NCBI RefSeq assembly: GCF_023520895.1
Contig: NZ_CP026029.1
Location: 2,604,001 to 2,668,000, forward strand
DNA length: 64,000 nt
Direction: 5' to 3'
Origin: Paenibacillus sp. PK3_47
GTDB taxonomy: Bacteria > Bacillota > Bacilli > Paenibacillales > Paenibacillaceae
How positions within the stretch are numbered: the first letter of the stretch is position 1; every line of letters starts with the position of its first letter. The position numbers and the translations under genes are program-made. The notes below the pieces were generated by a model, which saw only the letters and a program-made list of their open reading frames with translations, was not told the DNA's origin and made no database searches. Below, piece by piece: positions 1-8,867 of the stretch.

Positions 1-86
1 AGCCTTTTAAGGGTCTTGGGTTTCTTTGCTGTGTTTCCATGTCTGCGGATGCTGCATCCGTTATAGGCCTCGTCCTCTTTCGAGCG

Positions 87-272
87 CTAACGGACACTGC
101 GTCCGTTATTTTGCCGAAAATCGCCCCGTTGTCATCGCTAACGGACTGCAGTTCCTTTATTCCGCTAAATGATGGGAAAATAAAGCCCTTTCGGATGAAA
201 TAACGGATCTAGGGTCCGTTAGAATTCCAAAACACACCTCTAGCGTAAAATAACGGATCTGGGGTCCGTTAG
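87..272. repeat. Palindrome quartet element A (CGGA type)
   Basis: Four imperfect palindromes are centred at 98, 149, 211 and 261, so centre spacings are 51, 62 and 50 bp. Each has arms of the form YTAACGGA and TCCGTTAR around a short variable core; the second copy has a mismatch in its right arm (TCCTTTA). A degenerate fifth copy with CGGA/TCCG arms lies at 43-63, 45 bp before the first centre. Three more elements in this window have the same spacing but different arms. There is no coding potential, and orientation and function are unknown. The last linker is 27 bp instead of 28, which looks like a one-base deletion. Confidence 0.85.
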
Positions 273-505
273 CATTAGCCTTTCCAAGTCATTAATAGGT
301 TCTGCGCACGTGATTTGATGAGTTGGGGCCAGCAATTATTAACGCGATGTCGTGTGAGATCAAAATTAGCATTCTATTTTATTACCCTGCTGGAAGAGTA
401 TACAACCGGCACCGCAAAAAACACGAAAGAACTTATAATGAGATGACATATTATTCGTGTTTAGAGCATTTCCGGCATTATAAAAGCCCATTTTTTCACA
501 TTTAG

Positions 506-535
506 TTTACATTTCCGTTAAACTCGTCCTATAAT
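506..535 (+). promoter_or_regulatory. Probable sigma-A promoter of the phosphatase gene
   Basis: TTTACA at 506-511 and a perfect TATAAT at 530-535 are separated by 18 bp, and the start codon at 582 follows with an AGGAGA ribosome binding site near 569. Assigned by consensus match only. Confidence 0.6.
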
Positions 536-581
536 TAGAGTATACTTAAAAATTTTAATACACAACAGGAGACATCAACTC

Positions 582-2846
582 ATGCACACATCAGCGTTCA
601 AACGTTTTACCAGCTTGTCCCTTCTTGTACTTTTAAGCGTAACCACATTCTTAGGTTCCTTCGCGATTCCGCGTGCTTACGCCGAGGATGCCCCGTCTGA
701 AACTAACATTACGCTGCTCGGTACTTCCGACATTCACGGCCGGTTCATGCCTTGGGATTATGCCCTGGATGGTCCCAATACCACCGGAAGTTTGACCCAG
801 CTGTATACGATTGTAAAAAAAGTGCGCGCCGAGAATCCCAACACCATCCTGCTGGATGCAGGTGACATGATTCAGGACAACTCTGCCGAGCTGTTCAATG
901 ATCAGCCTCAGTCCCCGATGATGGTGGCTATGAATGAAATGAACTACGATGCATGGGTAATGGGTAACCATGAGTTCAACTTTGGACTCGATGTACTTGA
1001 GAAGATCTCCTCCCAGTTTAAAGGCCAGCCTCTGGTAGGGAATGTGTTCAAAGAGAACGGTGAACGTTACAAGCCGGCCTATACCATTATTGAACGTGAT
1101 GGAATTAAAGTTGGCGTTATCGGTATGAATACACCCATGATTACCGAATTCGAGAAAGGCACCAACCACCTGGACGGTGTTATTGTCAAAGACCCGGTAG
1201 AAGAAACCAAGAAAGCCATCGCCGAGCTGAAAGGCAAAGTCGATGTGATGGTCGGACTGATGCATATGGGCCTCGAAAATGAGAATGGCAAGCCAGGCAC
1301 AGGTGTTAAAGACATTGCTAATGCCAACCCGGAGCTTGCAGCTATTTTTGCCGGTCACATGCACACCCTCGTTGAATCCGAGACTGTAAATGGCGTACTG
1401 ATCTCCGAACCGAACAAATACGGAAGTCATATCTCGCGAATTGACCTGACCTTCACAAAGCAGGGAGATAAGGTTGTTTTGAAGAGTAAAGAGGCGAAGG
1501 CTTTGGCAGTCAAGAATGCTGACGGTACTTTTGAGGTCTCCGATCCCTCGCTGGAAACCACTCTGCAGCCTTTCCATGAGTTCGCGCGGGCCGATGCTAA
1601 CATTGTCGTGGCACAGCTGAAAGGCACTAACCTTGTTCCGGCTGATGAAATCAAGGGAATTCCTGCGGTTCAGATTCAGGAGACTCCTCTATCTGACTTT
1701 TTCAGTGAAGTGATGCTTTATTACAGCAACGCTGATGTGGTCGCACACCAGATCGATAATGATAAGGCGAAGCTCGATGTAGGCCCTATTAAGAAAAAGG
1801 ACATTGCCTTCAACTACCAGTATGCACTGGGTGAAGTAACTGTCTATGAAGTAACCGGCCGTGATCTGAAGGATTATATGGAGTGGTCTGCAGGCTACTT
1901 CAACTCTACCCGTCCAGGCGATGTCACCGTCAGCTTCGATCCGAAGCGCCGTGCATCCAAGTACAGCACCGACGATTTCTTCGGCGGCGTAACTTATGAG
2001 ATTGATCTGTCCAAGCCTTACGGCAGCCGGATTACCAATCTGAAGGACAGCAGCGGCAAGGCTATCCAAATGGACGACAAGCTCAAGCTCGGTATGAATG
2101 CTTACCGGATGGAGGCGCTGATTGCCAAGGGCGGCGCGCTTGAAGGCAGAACGTTCCCACAGCTCTGGTCGTCCAAGGATGCGACAGCTTTTGGTGAAGA
2201 CAAGGGTACTATCCGCAACCTGGCGATTTCCTATCTAAAAGATGTGAAGAACGGCGTCTACGAACCGGTCATCCAGCACAACTGGAAGGTAACCGGCGTG
2301 GATCTGGATGCTCCGGCACGCAAGGATGTCGTCCAGCTGATCAACGACGGGATTCTGACTGTACCAACAACGGAAGACGGCAAGTACACCAACATTGCTT
2401 CCATTAACGTGCTGGATCCGGTCACTGCGGATGAGATTGGTGATCTGTCTGTCAAGGCCAAGGTCGACGCAGCCCAGTTTGCCGGTGTCAAAACCAAGGG
2501 TGACTTTTACCAGCAGTTAAATCAGGCGAGACAGGCGGCAACTGTCCCTAAGCCTGAGCCCAAGCCTGTAACACCGGCACCCGTACAGCCAGCTCCTGCA
2601 CCCTCTCCGCAACGAAGCAAGCCGGGAACAGGAACGGTTAAAGATACGAAGAATGCCCAAGCAAAGGTAACTGCCGCTTACCTGAACATCCGGAGCGGTG
2701 CTTCCTCCAAATCCCGGATCATTACTGCGGTTCCACGTGGTACAGTGCTTACTGTCCTCGGAACAGACAAATACGGTTGGGTTAAAATTTCATACAACGG
2801 CCGCACGGCTTTTGTCTACGGAAAATATGTAACCCTGCTCCCGTAA
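582..2846 (+). CDS. Secreted 5'-nucleotidase / metallophosphatase with SH3 tail
   Basis: 754-residue exported phosphatase of the UshA/5'-nucleotidase type, which releases phosphate from nucleotides outside the membrane. A signal peptide (Lys/Arg start, hydrophobic core) ends at AYA, residues 32-34. The metallophosphoesterase domain shows GTSDIHG (about 47-53), LDAGD, GNHEF and GHMH, the metal ligands of the family. The middle holds the 5'-nucleotidase C-terminal substrate domain. A Pro-rich linker (about 655-690) leads to a bacterial SH3 domain containing YLNIRSG that probably binds the cell wall. Monocistronic, with its own promoter and terminator. The exact substrate is not shown by sequence. 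Confidence 0.93.
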   Translation: MHTSAFKRFTSLSLLVLLSVTTFLGSFAIPRAYAEDAPSETNITLLGTSDIHGRFMPWDYALDGPNTTGSLTQLYTIVKKVRAENPNTILLDAGDMIQDNSAELFNDQPQSPMMVAMNEMNYDAWVMGNHEFNFGLDVLEKISSQFKGQPLVGNVFKENGERYKPAYTIIERDGIKVGVIGMNTPMITEFEKGTNHLDGVIVKDPVEETKKAIAELKGKVDVMVGLMHMGLENENGKPGTGVKDIANANPELAAIFAGHMHTLVESETVNGVLISEPNKYGSHISRIDLTFTKQGDKVVLKSKEAKALAVKNADGTFEVSDPSLETTLQPFHEFARADANIVVAQLKGTNLVPADEIKGIPAVQIQETPLSDFFSEVMLYYSNADVVAHQIDNDKAKLDVGPIKKKDIAFNYQYALGEVTVYEVTGRDLKDYMEWSAGYFNSTRPGDVTVSFDPKRRASKYSTDDFFGGVTYEIDLSKPYGSRITNLKDSSGKAIQMDDKLKLGMNAYRMEALIAKGGALEGRTFPQLWSSKDATAFGEDKGTIRNLAISYLKDVKNGVYEPVIQHNWKVTGVDLDAPARKDVVQLINDGILTVPTTEDGKYTNIASINVLDPVTADEIGDLSVKAKVDAAQFAGVKTKGDFYQQLNQARQAATVPKPEPKPVTPAPVQPAPAPSPQRSKPGTGTVKDTKNAQAKVTAAYLNIRSGASSKSRIITAVPRGTVLTVLGTDKYGWVKISYNGRTAFVYGKYVTLLP

Positions 2847-2855
2847 CACAATTCA

Positions 2856-2886
2856 GGACAGTCCCTTAAAGGGGCTGTCCTTTTTT
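2856..2886 (+). terminator. Terminator after phosphatase gene
   Basis: Stem GGACAGTCCC / GGGGCTGTCC with a 5-base loop, followed by six T. Confidence 0.9.
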
Positions 2887-2987
2887 CGTTACGCTCTAGT
2901 CCAAACCTTTGATGATAACAGTTGAAATTAACCCATATTGGGCATTCTTACTAAGGGATACTCAACATCAAGGGAGGAAGCAGCAGG

Positions 2988-4481
2988 ATGAGCGATATAG
3001 ACAAGCAGAGAATTGTGGACAGTGTTCCGCAGCGGGGGTTTTTTGGACATCCCAGAGGGCTGTTTACCCTGTTCTTCACAGAGTTTTGGGAGCGGTTTTC
3101 CTATTATGGCATGAGGGCTATCCTTGTTTATTATATGTATTACGAGCTGAGTCAAGGCGGACTCGGCATGGACGAGCGCATCGCTCTCTCCATCATGTCT
3201 ATCTATGGATCGCTTGTCTATATGTCCGGAATTATCGGCGGCTGGCTGGCGGACCGGATATTCGGAGCGTCAAAGGCTGTATTCTACGGCGGCATATTAA
3301 TTATGCTGGGGCATATTACTCTGGCTATCCCGGGAAGCATTGCGTTATTTTTTGTTTCCATGGTTCTGATCGTACTGGGTACCGGCTTACTGAAGCCTAA
3401 TGTATCCAGTATTGTAGGTGAGCTCTACAGCGAACATGATGAGCGCCGGGATGCGGGCTTCAGTATCTTTTACATGGGGATCAACCTGGGGGCATTCATC
3501 GCTCCGCTGATCGTCGGAACCGTCGGCATGGATTACAATTTCCACCTGGGCTTCAGTATTGCCGCTGTCGGCATGTTTCTGGGATTAATCATCTTTGTCT
3601 TTACCCGGAAAAATAGTCTCGGCCTCGCCGGCACACTGGTCGCAAGCCCGTTATCGCCAGCAGAGCGTAAAAAAACGTTCCTGGTCATCGGCACCGGCGC
3701 CTTGCTTCTCGCTGTTATCATTGCCATTACGGTTCCGTCAGGCCTGTTAACGTTTGAATCCTTTATCGTAATCGTGGGTATTCTGGGACTTCTGATTCCC
3801 ACCCTTTATTTTATTGTTATGTACCGGAGCCTGCGGACTACAAGTGTTGAACGATCCCGGCTCATTGCTTATATTCCGCTGTTTATCGCAGCCATTATGT
3901 TCTGGGCGATCCAGGAGCAGGGGTCCACCATCCTGGCCAGTTATGCGGATAAGCGTACACAGCTTGATTTTGCCGGGATTCATATCTCGCCAGCCTGGTT
4001 CCAGTCTTTGAACCCTTTGTTTATTATTACGTTAGCGCCGCTGTTTGCCTGGTTATGGGTGAAGCTTGGTAAACGCCAGCCGACTATACCAAAGAAATTT
4101 GCCCTCGGTTTATTGTTCGCCGGATTGTCCTTCCTGGTCATTCTCCTGCCGGCTTACTTTGGCGGTGAGCGTGCCCTGGTGAATCCTTTATGGCTTGTGC
4201 TCAGCTACTTCATCGTTGTGCTTGGAGAGCTGTGCCTGTCTCCTGTAGGACTGTCTGCTACCACAAAGCTGGCGCCCGCCGCCTTCTCCGCCCAGACGAT
4301 GAGCTTATGGTTCTTGTCCAATGCTGCCGCTCAGGCGATTAATGCACAGATTGCCAGATTCTATTCACCTGAGACTGAGATGCTGTACTTTGGCATAATT
4401 GGAGGAGCAGCGATTGTCCTGAGTATTCTGCTCTACGCGTTCTCCCCGAAAATTCAGGGGTACATGAAGGGGATACAATAG
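2988..4481 (+). CDS. POT/PTR family di/tripeptide:proton symporter
   Basis: 497-residue polytopic membrane protein of the proton-dependent oligopeptide transporter family (DtpT-like). The N-terminal signature FFTEFWERFSYYGMRA (about residues 28-43) is the ExxER-type motif used for proton coupling, and the segment with FYMGINLGAFIAPLIVG matches the second PTR signature. About 12-14 hydrophobic segments follow. GGGAGG lies about 12 bases before the ATG. It stands alone between two terminators. Role: uptake of small peptides driven by the proton gradient. Confidence 0.93.
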   Translation: MSDIDKQRIVDSVPQRGFFGHPRGLFTLFFTEFWERFSYYGMRAILVYYMYYELSQGGLGMDERIALSIMSIYGSLVYMSGIIGGWLADRIFGASKAVFYGGILIMLGHITLAIPGSIALFFVSMVLIVLGTGLLKPNVSSIVGELYSEHDERRDAGFSIFYMGINLGAFIAPLIVGTVGMDYNFHLGFSIAAVGMFLGLIIFVFTRKNSLGLAGTLVASPLSPAERKKTFLVIGTGALLLAVIIAITVPSGLLTFESFIVIVGILGLLIPTLYFIVMYRSLRTTSVERSRLIAYIPLFIAAIMFWAIQEQGSTILASYADKRTQLDFAGIHISPAWFQSLNPLFIITLAPLFAWLWVKLGKRQPTIPKKFALGLLFAGLSFLVILLPAYFGGERALVNPLWLVLSYFIVVLGELCLSPVGLSATTKLAPAAFSAQTMSLWFLSNAAAQAINAQIARFYSPETEMLYFGIIGGAAIVLSILLYAFSPKIQGYMKGIQ

Positions 4482-4496
4482 ACTATTTTCATAAAA

Positions 4497-4541
4497 AAGG
4501 TGCGAAAGAACCGGTCCATAACCGGAATCTTATCGCACCTT
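4497..4541. terminator. Bidirectional terminator between convergent genes
   Basis: Long stem AAGGTGCGA / TCGCACCTT with an inner CCGGT/ACCGG hairpin, A-rich on the left and T-rich on the right, between the peptide transporter (+) and the FlxA-like gene (-). Confidence 0.8.
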
Positions 4542-4553
4542 CTATATTTTCAG

Positions 4554-4925
4554 CTAAATCAGCGCATCAAAATGCCCCTCCGCATTTACCGTCGCCGTCC
4601 GGGGATCGGTCAGGCCGATGTCTCTGAAGCCTCCCTTTAACTCCGTCCGCGGGAGCACAGGCTGATCCTGTACAGCAGCCGTTAAGGCATCAACGGAAGC
4701 TGTGCTCCCGATTCTCTGGGTCAGCTGGGCTTCGATCAGCCGGATTTGCCGCTGCAGCTGCTCCCGGCGGTTCACATTCTCTCCGCCCTGCCCCGCATTC
4801 ACCCTTTCAAGCTCCATCATCAGCCGGTCCCGCTGCTTCTCCAGGGAACTGACATCGCTCTGTGTGCTGCCGTAAGCCGTAACGGCCTGTACCGGGCTGA
4901 TGCCTGATACCGTCTGCATTCCCAT
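4554..4925 (-). CDS. FlxA-like coiled-coil protein
   Basis: 123-residue soluble protein. Residues about 25-70 are rich in Glu, Gln, Arg and Leu and predict a coiled coil (SSLEKQRDRLMMELERVNAG, then RREQLQRQIRLIEAQL), the arrangement seen in FlxA-family proteins. The tail is not recognisable. A GGAGG lies 8 bases before the ATG. No signal peptide or membrane segment is seen. Function unknown; the FlxA resemblance is weak evidence for a flagellar link and no flagellar genes are nearby. Confidence 0.7.
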   Translation of the reverse strand: MGMQTVSGISPVQAVTAYGSTQSDVSSLEKQRDRLMMELERVNAGQGGENVNRREQLQRQIRLIEAQLTQRIGSTASVDALTAAVQDQPVLPRTELKGGFRDIGLTDPRTATVNAEGHFDALI

Positions 4926-5152
4926 ACGCTGATCCTCCGATCATTTTTTCCCTATCCGGATTGCATACATCCGCAGGTTCTATCAAACCTATTACCCCTC
5001 CAGCTCCGTTTTGACAACAACCAGGCGCTAGTATATGGATAAATTTAGGTGGATGGGCTCCCGAATTAATGGTAGATTATTCTATGTTACACCTCAGAAT
5101 GTGTGTTCGGGATAGTAGGACTAATACTATTATATTTGAGGAGTGTGTCTGC

Positions 5153-5959
5153 ATGAACAAAAATGCTGTGCAAAGAACAAACGTGATAGGTGGCAGCGAA
5201 GCTGGTGTTGCTGTATCTGTCGACATGGATAAGGATGTTATTCACCAGACTAACAGCTTATTCTGGGATACTGCGGGAAATGAGATTTTAGGAGCAACAT
5301 CACTGCCTTTATACGGGGCATTCGTCTCGGAAGAGCAATGCCGGCTCTTCGGTGATGTGTCAGGCACAAAGCTGCTGGAAATCGGCTGTGGAAGCGGTCA
5401 TTCCCTGCAATATCTGGGTGAGCGAAAAGCGGGTGAGCTATGGGGTATGGATATCTCCGAAAACCAGATTGAGAAGACCCGGCAGCACCTGGAGGAGCAC
5501 GGGCTTTCAGCACAATTATTCTGTTCTCCCATGGAAGATAAGTGCGGCATACCTGAAGATTATTTTGACTTTGTGTATTCCGTTTATGCCATAGGCTGGA
5601 CCACCGACCTTGAGGGTACTTTTGAGCGGATAGCATCTTACCTAAAACTGGGCGGCGTATTTATCTTCAGCTGGTCTCACCCTATACATAAATGTGTTGC
5701 TGCAGAAAAGGATACGCTTGTGTTCAAAAAAAGCTACTTCGATGAATCCTGGTATTCGGTTGCCCTTGGCGACAGTACACTGACCTTGGCGGACCGCAAA
5801 CTATCCACCTATATCAATGCTCTGGCAAAAGCGGGATTTGTCATTGAGGAACTGGTTGAAGCGTCGGATGAGGATCTGATGCAGTCGCAGGATAACGCTT
5901 TTGCCCGGAAGGCAGGAATGCTTCCGGTTACTTTTGTGATTAAGGCTCGGAAGTTGTAG
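5153..5959 (+). CDS. Class I SAM-dependent methyltransferase
   Basis: 268-residue methyltransferase of unknown substrate. LLEIGCGSGHS (about residues 76-86) is motif I, the AdoMet-binding glycine loop; GMDISENQIEKTR (about 100-112) is motif II; FDFVYSVYAIGW (about 143-154) corresponds to motif IV. It has the fold of small-molecule methyltransferases (methyltransferase 11/25 type). An in-frame ATG exists 84 bases upstream, but the ATG at 5153 has GAGGAG at the right distance, so I use it. Stand-alone gene. Confidence 0.85.
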   Translation: MNKNAVQRTNVIGGSEAGVAVSVDMDKDVIHQTNSLFWDTAGNEILGATSLPLYGAFVSEEQCRLFGDVSGTKLLEIGCGSGHSLQYLGERKAGELWGMDISENQIEKTRQHLEEHGLSAQLFCSPMEDKCGIPEDYFDFVYSVYAIGWTTDLEGTFERIASYLKLGGVFIFSWSHPIHKCVAAEKDTLVFKKSYFDESWYSVALGDSTLTLADRKLSTYINALAKAGFVIEELVEASDEDLMQSQDNAFARKAGMLPVTFVIKARKL

Positions 5960-6123
5960 GATTTCTGGACCTGACCGTTATTAAGGAAGTAAAGCACTTA
6001 CTTTTTTATATGTTATGAAGAAAATAATATAAAAATTTGAAGCATATAAAAATTAGTCTTTCTTTTGCCGATATAACTATCCTTGCACAAAATACATACA
6101 ACATAGGATAGGGAGCTGCAGGC

Positions 6124-6741
6124 ATGGACATCTTAGATAGCTTATTAAAAACATTGCCGTTTTTTACCCAGACATTACGTGAAAAGGTCAACCTGCTGGT
6201 ATATGACCGCACAAAAGTTCTTTACTTCGTACAGACCCGCGGCTTTAATCTGGAACAGAAGGTGAGCGATCCGCTGATCCCGGAGTTCCAGAACTTCGGA
6301 GCCCTTACTAACGGACGCGAGCCAAGCCTGGTACATATCGATGAAAAGTTATACGGATTTCCAATGGATACGATTAATATCCCCATTACCAATGACAGCA
6401 ATGAAGTTGTGGCGGTTCTCTGCGCTACTTACGACCAGAGCAACCAGTATCAGCTTAACGCTGTTGTAGACGACAATCAGCACATCTCGAATGAGCTCAT
6501 AGATATGGTGCAGAAGCTTTCCGTACACTCCAGAGAAGCTACAGCCGGGATCGAGGCTGCCCTGAAGGACGTTCAGGAATCCATCCGCAAAATGGAGGCA
6601 GAAATCAGCCAGATCTCCGCATCAGCGGCGGAACAAGCTTCTCTCGTGGAAGCTTTTACCCGGGTAATTGAGCGCCTTCATGTATCCAGTGAAAAAATGA
6701 TGAGCGTATCAGGCAATCTGATTGAATACTCCGTGGAGTAA
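6124..6741 (+). CDS. Soluble chemoreceptor-like signalling protein
   Basis: 205-residue cytoplasmic protein with no membrane segment. Residues about 1-125 form a small sensor-like domain (it begins MDILDSLLKTLPFFTQTL), of the kind found in front of methyl-accepting domains. Residues about 135-200 are a short helical hairpin-like stretch with the heptad character of chemoreceptor signalling helices (AEISQISASAAEQASLVEAF). It is far shorter than a complete receptor and lacks the conserved hairpin tip that binds CheA/CheW. It may bind another receptor or be a stand-alone sensor. It starts after GGATAGGGAG and ends at a strong terminator. Confidence 0.7.
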   Translation: MDILDSLLKTLPFFTQTLREKVNLLVYDRTKVLYFVQTRGFNLEQKVSDPLIPEFQNFGALTNGREPSLVHIDEKLYGFPMDTINIPITNDSNEVVAVLCATYDQSNQYQLNAVVDDNQHISNELIDMVQKLSVHSREATAGIEAALKDVQESIRKMEAEISQISASAAEQASLVEAFTRVIERLHVSSEKMMSVSGNLIEYSVE

Positions 6742-6771
6742 TTCCGTCAGGTCATATAGAACAACAGATTT

Positions 6772-6806
6772 AGCCCCTTTCTGCCACAGCGGCAGAAGGG
6801 GCTTTT
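6772..6806 (+). terminator. Terminator after the sensor-like gene
   Basis: AGCCCCTT-TCTGCC stem with a 5-base loop and matching GGCAG-AAGGGGCT, then TTTT. Confidence 0.85.
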
Positions 6807-6850
6807 GACATAAACCGGCGCTTATACAGCTCCGGTTCAACTGGTCCAGA

Positions 6851-7120
6851 CTAGTCGAATAGTGATGTGATACCCAGTGCAGCGAGCAAAAGCACGCCGA
6901 TCCCCAGCAGGATGCCTCCTGTCAGCGAATACCGGGCTTCCCGCTGAAACGAAGCGGTACCGGGTCCTCCTGGTGCGGGCGGGCCGGGTTTGCCTACCAC
7001 GCCTTCCTGACCGGTACGCTGGCCGGCACGCCGGCGCTGGTAACCGATAATAAGCAATACAATTCCGAGCAGGCATAAGAAGCTGCCGGGATAGACGAAC
7101 GCCATCCACAGGTTGCCCAT
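6851..7120 (-). CDS. Small two-helix membrane protein
   Basis: 89 residues with hydrophobic segments at about 8-27 and 66-86 separated by a basic, Pro/Gly-rich loop (PGPPAPGGPG near residue 46). A GGAGG lies 8 bases before the ATG. It follows the ABC exporter on the same strand and could be its last operon member, about 55 bp downstream of the permease. No family recognised; a role in the exporter complex is inference only. Confidence 0.6.
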   Translation of the reverse strand: MGNLWMAFVYPGSFLCLLGIVLLIIGYQRRRAGQRTGQEGVVGKPGPPAPGGPGTASFQREARYSLTGGILLGIGVLLLAALGITSLFD

Positions 7121-7174
7121 GATACACCTCCCTGCTTAGTTGTCTTGCTTATACTTAACCGGGTGAGCTTTCCT

Positions 7175-7888
7175 CTACTCATCCTTTAACCGCCGCTGAT
7201 ACAAAACCACAGATACAACCGTCAGTACAACCGTCCAGGCCAGAATAATCAGCAGGGGTTGTAACACATCTCCCGCCGTATAGCCAGTGCCCTGTATCCC
7301 CAATAAATTCACCAGCTGACTGCTTGGCATATAGTCCAGCACTTTGAGAACCGGATAATCCTCCTCCAGAACTGCTCCCCAAGGGGCCCCCATGAATATG
7401 AATGCCACAGGAAGTATAGCTAAGGAGGCATCCAGCACCGATTTGGAGAATAACCCGCAAATCGTTCCGGCTGCTATGTATAGAATAATTGAAAGAATAA
7501 CAGCCGCCGCAAATGCCCACATACTGGCCGGCTCATAGCCGAACAGATACACGGCAATAGCCAGATCCACAGCAGATATGATAAAGACCAGGCTGCTTTT
7601 ACCGATAAGTACGTCCATGGTCGTGGCCGGGGTCAACATTAATGACCGTAAAGTGTTGCGCTCCTTTTCTTCCGCAATCAGGCATGCCTGTGCCATACAT
7701 GTTACCATCACAAACGATGAATTCAGCAGAAAGCCGATCGCTCCGGGCAAAGACGAGCCTCCGGCCCGAAAAAGAACTGCAAGCATGATTGGTACAATTA
7801 AAATAACAGAAATTGCATAATTTCTTGAAAACTCTTTATAATCCTTCACAAATATCGCCCGGACACGCTTTAATGAGATACTCATCAT
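7175..7888 (-). CDS. ABC-2 type exporter permease
   Basis: 237-residue permease with six predicted hydrophobic segments, of the ABC-2 class that moves peptides, drugs or Na+ outward (NatB/CcmB-like size). The loop AEEKERNTLRSLMLTPAT (about residues 71-88) is the E-loop motif typical of this class. Its start overlaps the end of the ATPase gene by 4 bases, so the two are translationally coupled. The substrate is unknown. Confidence 0.88.
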   Translation of the reverse strand: MMSISLKRVRAIFVKDYKEFSRNYAISVILIVPIMLAVLFRAGGSSLPGAIGFLLNSSFVMVTCMAQACLIAEEKERNTLRSLMLTPATTMDVLIGKSSLVFIISAVDLAIAVYLFGYEPASMWAFAAAVILSIILYIAAGTICGLFSKSVLDASLAILPVAFIFMGAPWGAVLEEDYPVLKVLDYMPSSQLVNLLGIQGTGYTAGDVLQPLLIILAWTVVLTVVSVVLYQRRLKDE

Positions 7889-8730
7889 AGTAGCTCACTT
7901 CCTGTCATTTTAATAAAAATATCACCCAGACTCGGCTCTTTCGTCTCTATCCGGTCAATTAACCCTGCTTTCATCCAACCGGCAATCTGATCAGCTGTTT
8001 CCTCACCAATCGGGAGCTCGTGTGCTTCTCCATTGTTCAGGTCAATACACACTACGTTTTCCCGGTGCTGTCTTTTGAGCTCCTTGGGTGAACCGATGGC
8101 CCGGATTTGTCCCTGATACAAAATCGCTACCCGGCTGCACATCAATTCTGCCTCAGCCATATCATGCGTAGTCAGAAAAATTGTGGTCCCCTGCTCATTT
8201 AAAAAGCGTAAGCCTTTATAAATATGTGCCGAGTTTACCGGATCCAGAGCCGAGGTAGGTTCATCCAAAAATAATAATTCCGGCTCATGAATAACCGCAC
8301 AGGCCAACAGGACGCGCTGGCGCATCCCTTTTGATAATAGACTGACTTTCTTTTTGCGCTCTCCGCTCAAGTTAACAAACTGCAGCACCTTATCGATTGC
8401 TGATCCCGGCAGATCATATAATTTCCGGTACAGGTTCAGATTCTCCTCAATCGATAACCTCTCATAGAGACCGCTGTTATCCGTCAGAATGCCAAAACGC
8501 ATCTTTTGTACAGACTGCTGCATCATCTCCGCCGGCTGGTTAAATACATGTACCTGGCCACTTGTCGGTTTTAATTGCGCCGTTAAAATCTTGATTAATG
8601 TTGTTTTACCGGAACCGCTCGGACCCAGGAACCCGAAAATTTCACCTTTTGGAATCGAAAAGGACACATCTGCTAACGCATCTTTCGGTCCAAATTTCTT
8701 TTGAACACGTTCTACCCGGATAACGTCCAT
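7885..8730 (-). CDS. ABC exporter ATP-binding protein
   Basis: 281-residue ATPase with Walker A GPSGSGKTT (about 37-45), signature region LLSKGMRQRVLLA (about 134-146), Walker [13 protein letters not shown] (about 153-164) and the switch histidine in LTTHDMAEAE. The signature reads LSKGM in place of the usual LSGGQ, as in many DrrA/NatA-type exporters. Partner of the downstream permease. The LytTR regulator lies immediately upstream on the same strand with a 137-bp gap. Confidence 0.93.
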   Translation of the reverse strand: MDVIRVERVQKKFGPKDALADVSFSIPKGEIFGFLGPSGSGKTTLIKILTAQLKPTSGQVHVFNQPAEMMQQSVQKMRFGILTDNSGLYERLSIEENLNLYRKLYDLPGSAIDKVLQFVNLSGERKKKVSLLSKGMRQRVLLACAVIHEPELLFLDEPTSALDPVNSAHIYKGLRFLNEQGTTIFLTTHDMAEAELMCSRVAILYQGQIRAIGSPKELKRQHRENVVCIDLNNGEAHELPIGEETADQIAGWMKAGLIDRIETKEPSLGDIFIKMTGSELL

Positions 8731-8867
8731 TCACACCACTTCCTTAGCGTTGATGACCTAATTATCTGGAAAATCCATGCTTACAGCCAGCAAAACCCGC
8801 TGAAAAGTAGCTTTTATCGCCTGAATGGTACCATTATCTGCTGACTGGTCCGGCATTCCGGCTGTAA

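Noticed and set aside
87..272. CRISPR array reading of the regular repeats
   Set aside because: Repeats are short palindromes with only four copies, spacers are of two fixed lengths (28 and 39), and no cas genes are present.
323..505. 60-codon open frame on the plus strand before the phosphatase gene
   Set aside because: No ribosome binding site, odd composition, and it overlaps the promoter region of the next gene.
651..1577. 308-codon open frame antisense to the phosphatase gene
   Set aside because: The plus strand carries all the metallophosphatase motifs; the antisense frame has none.
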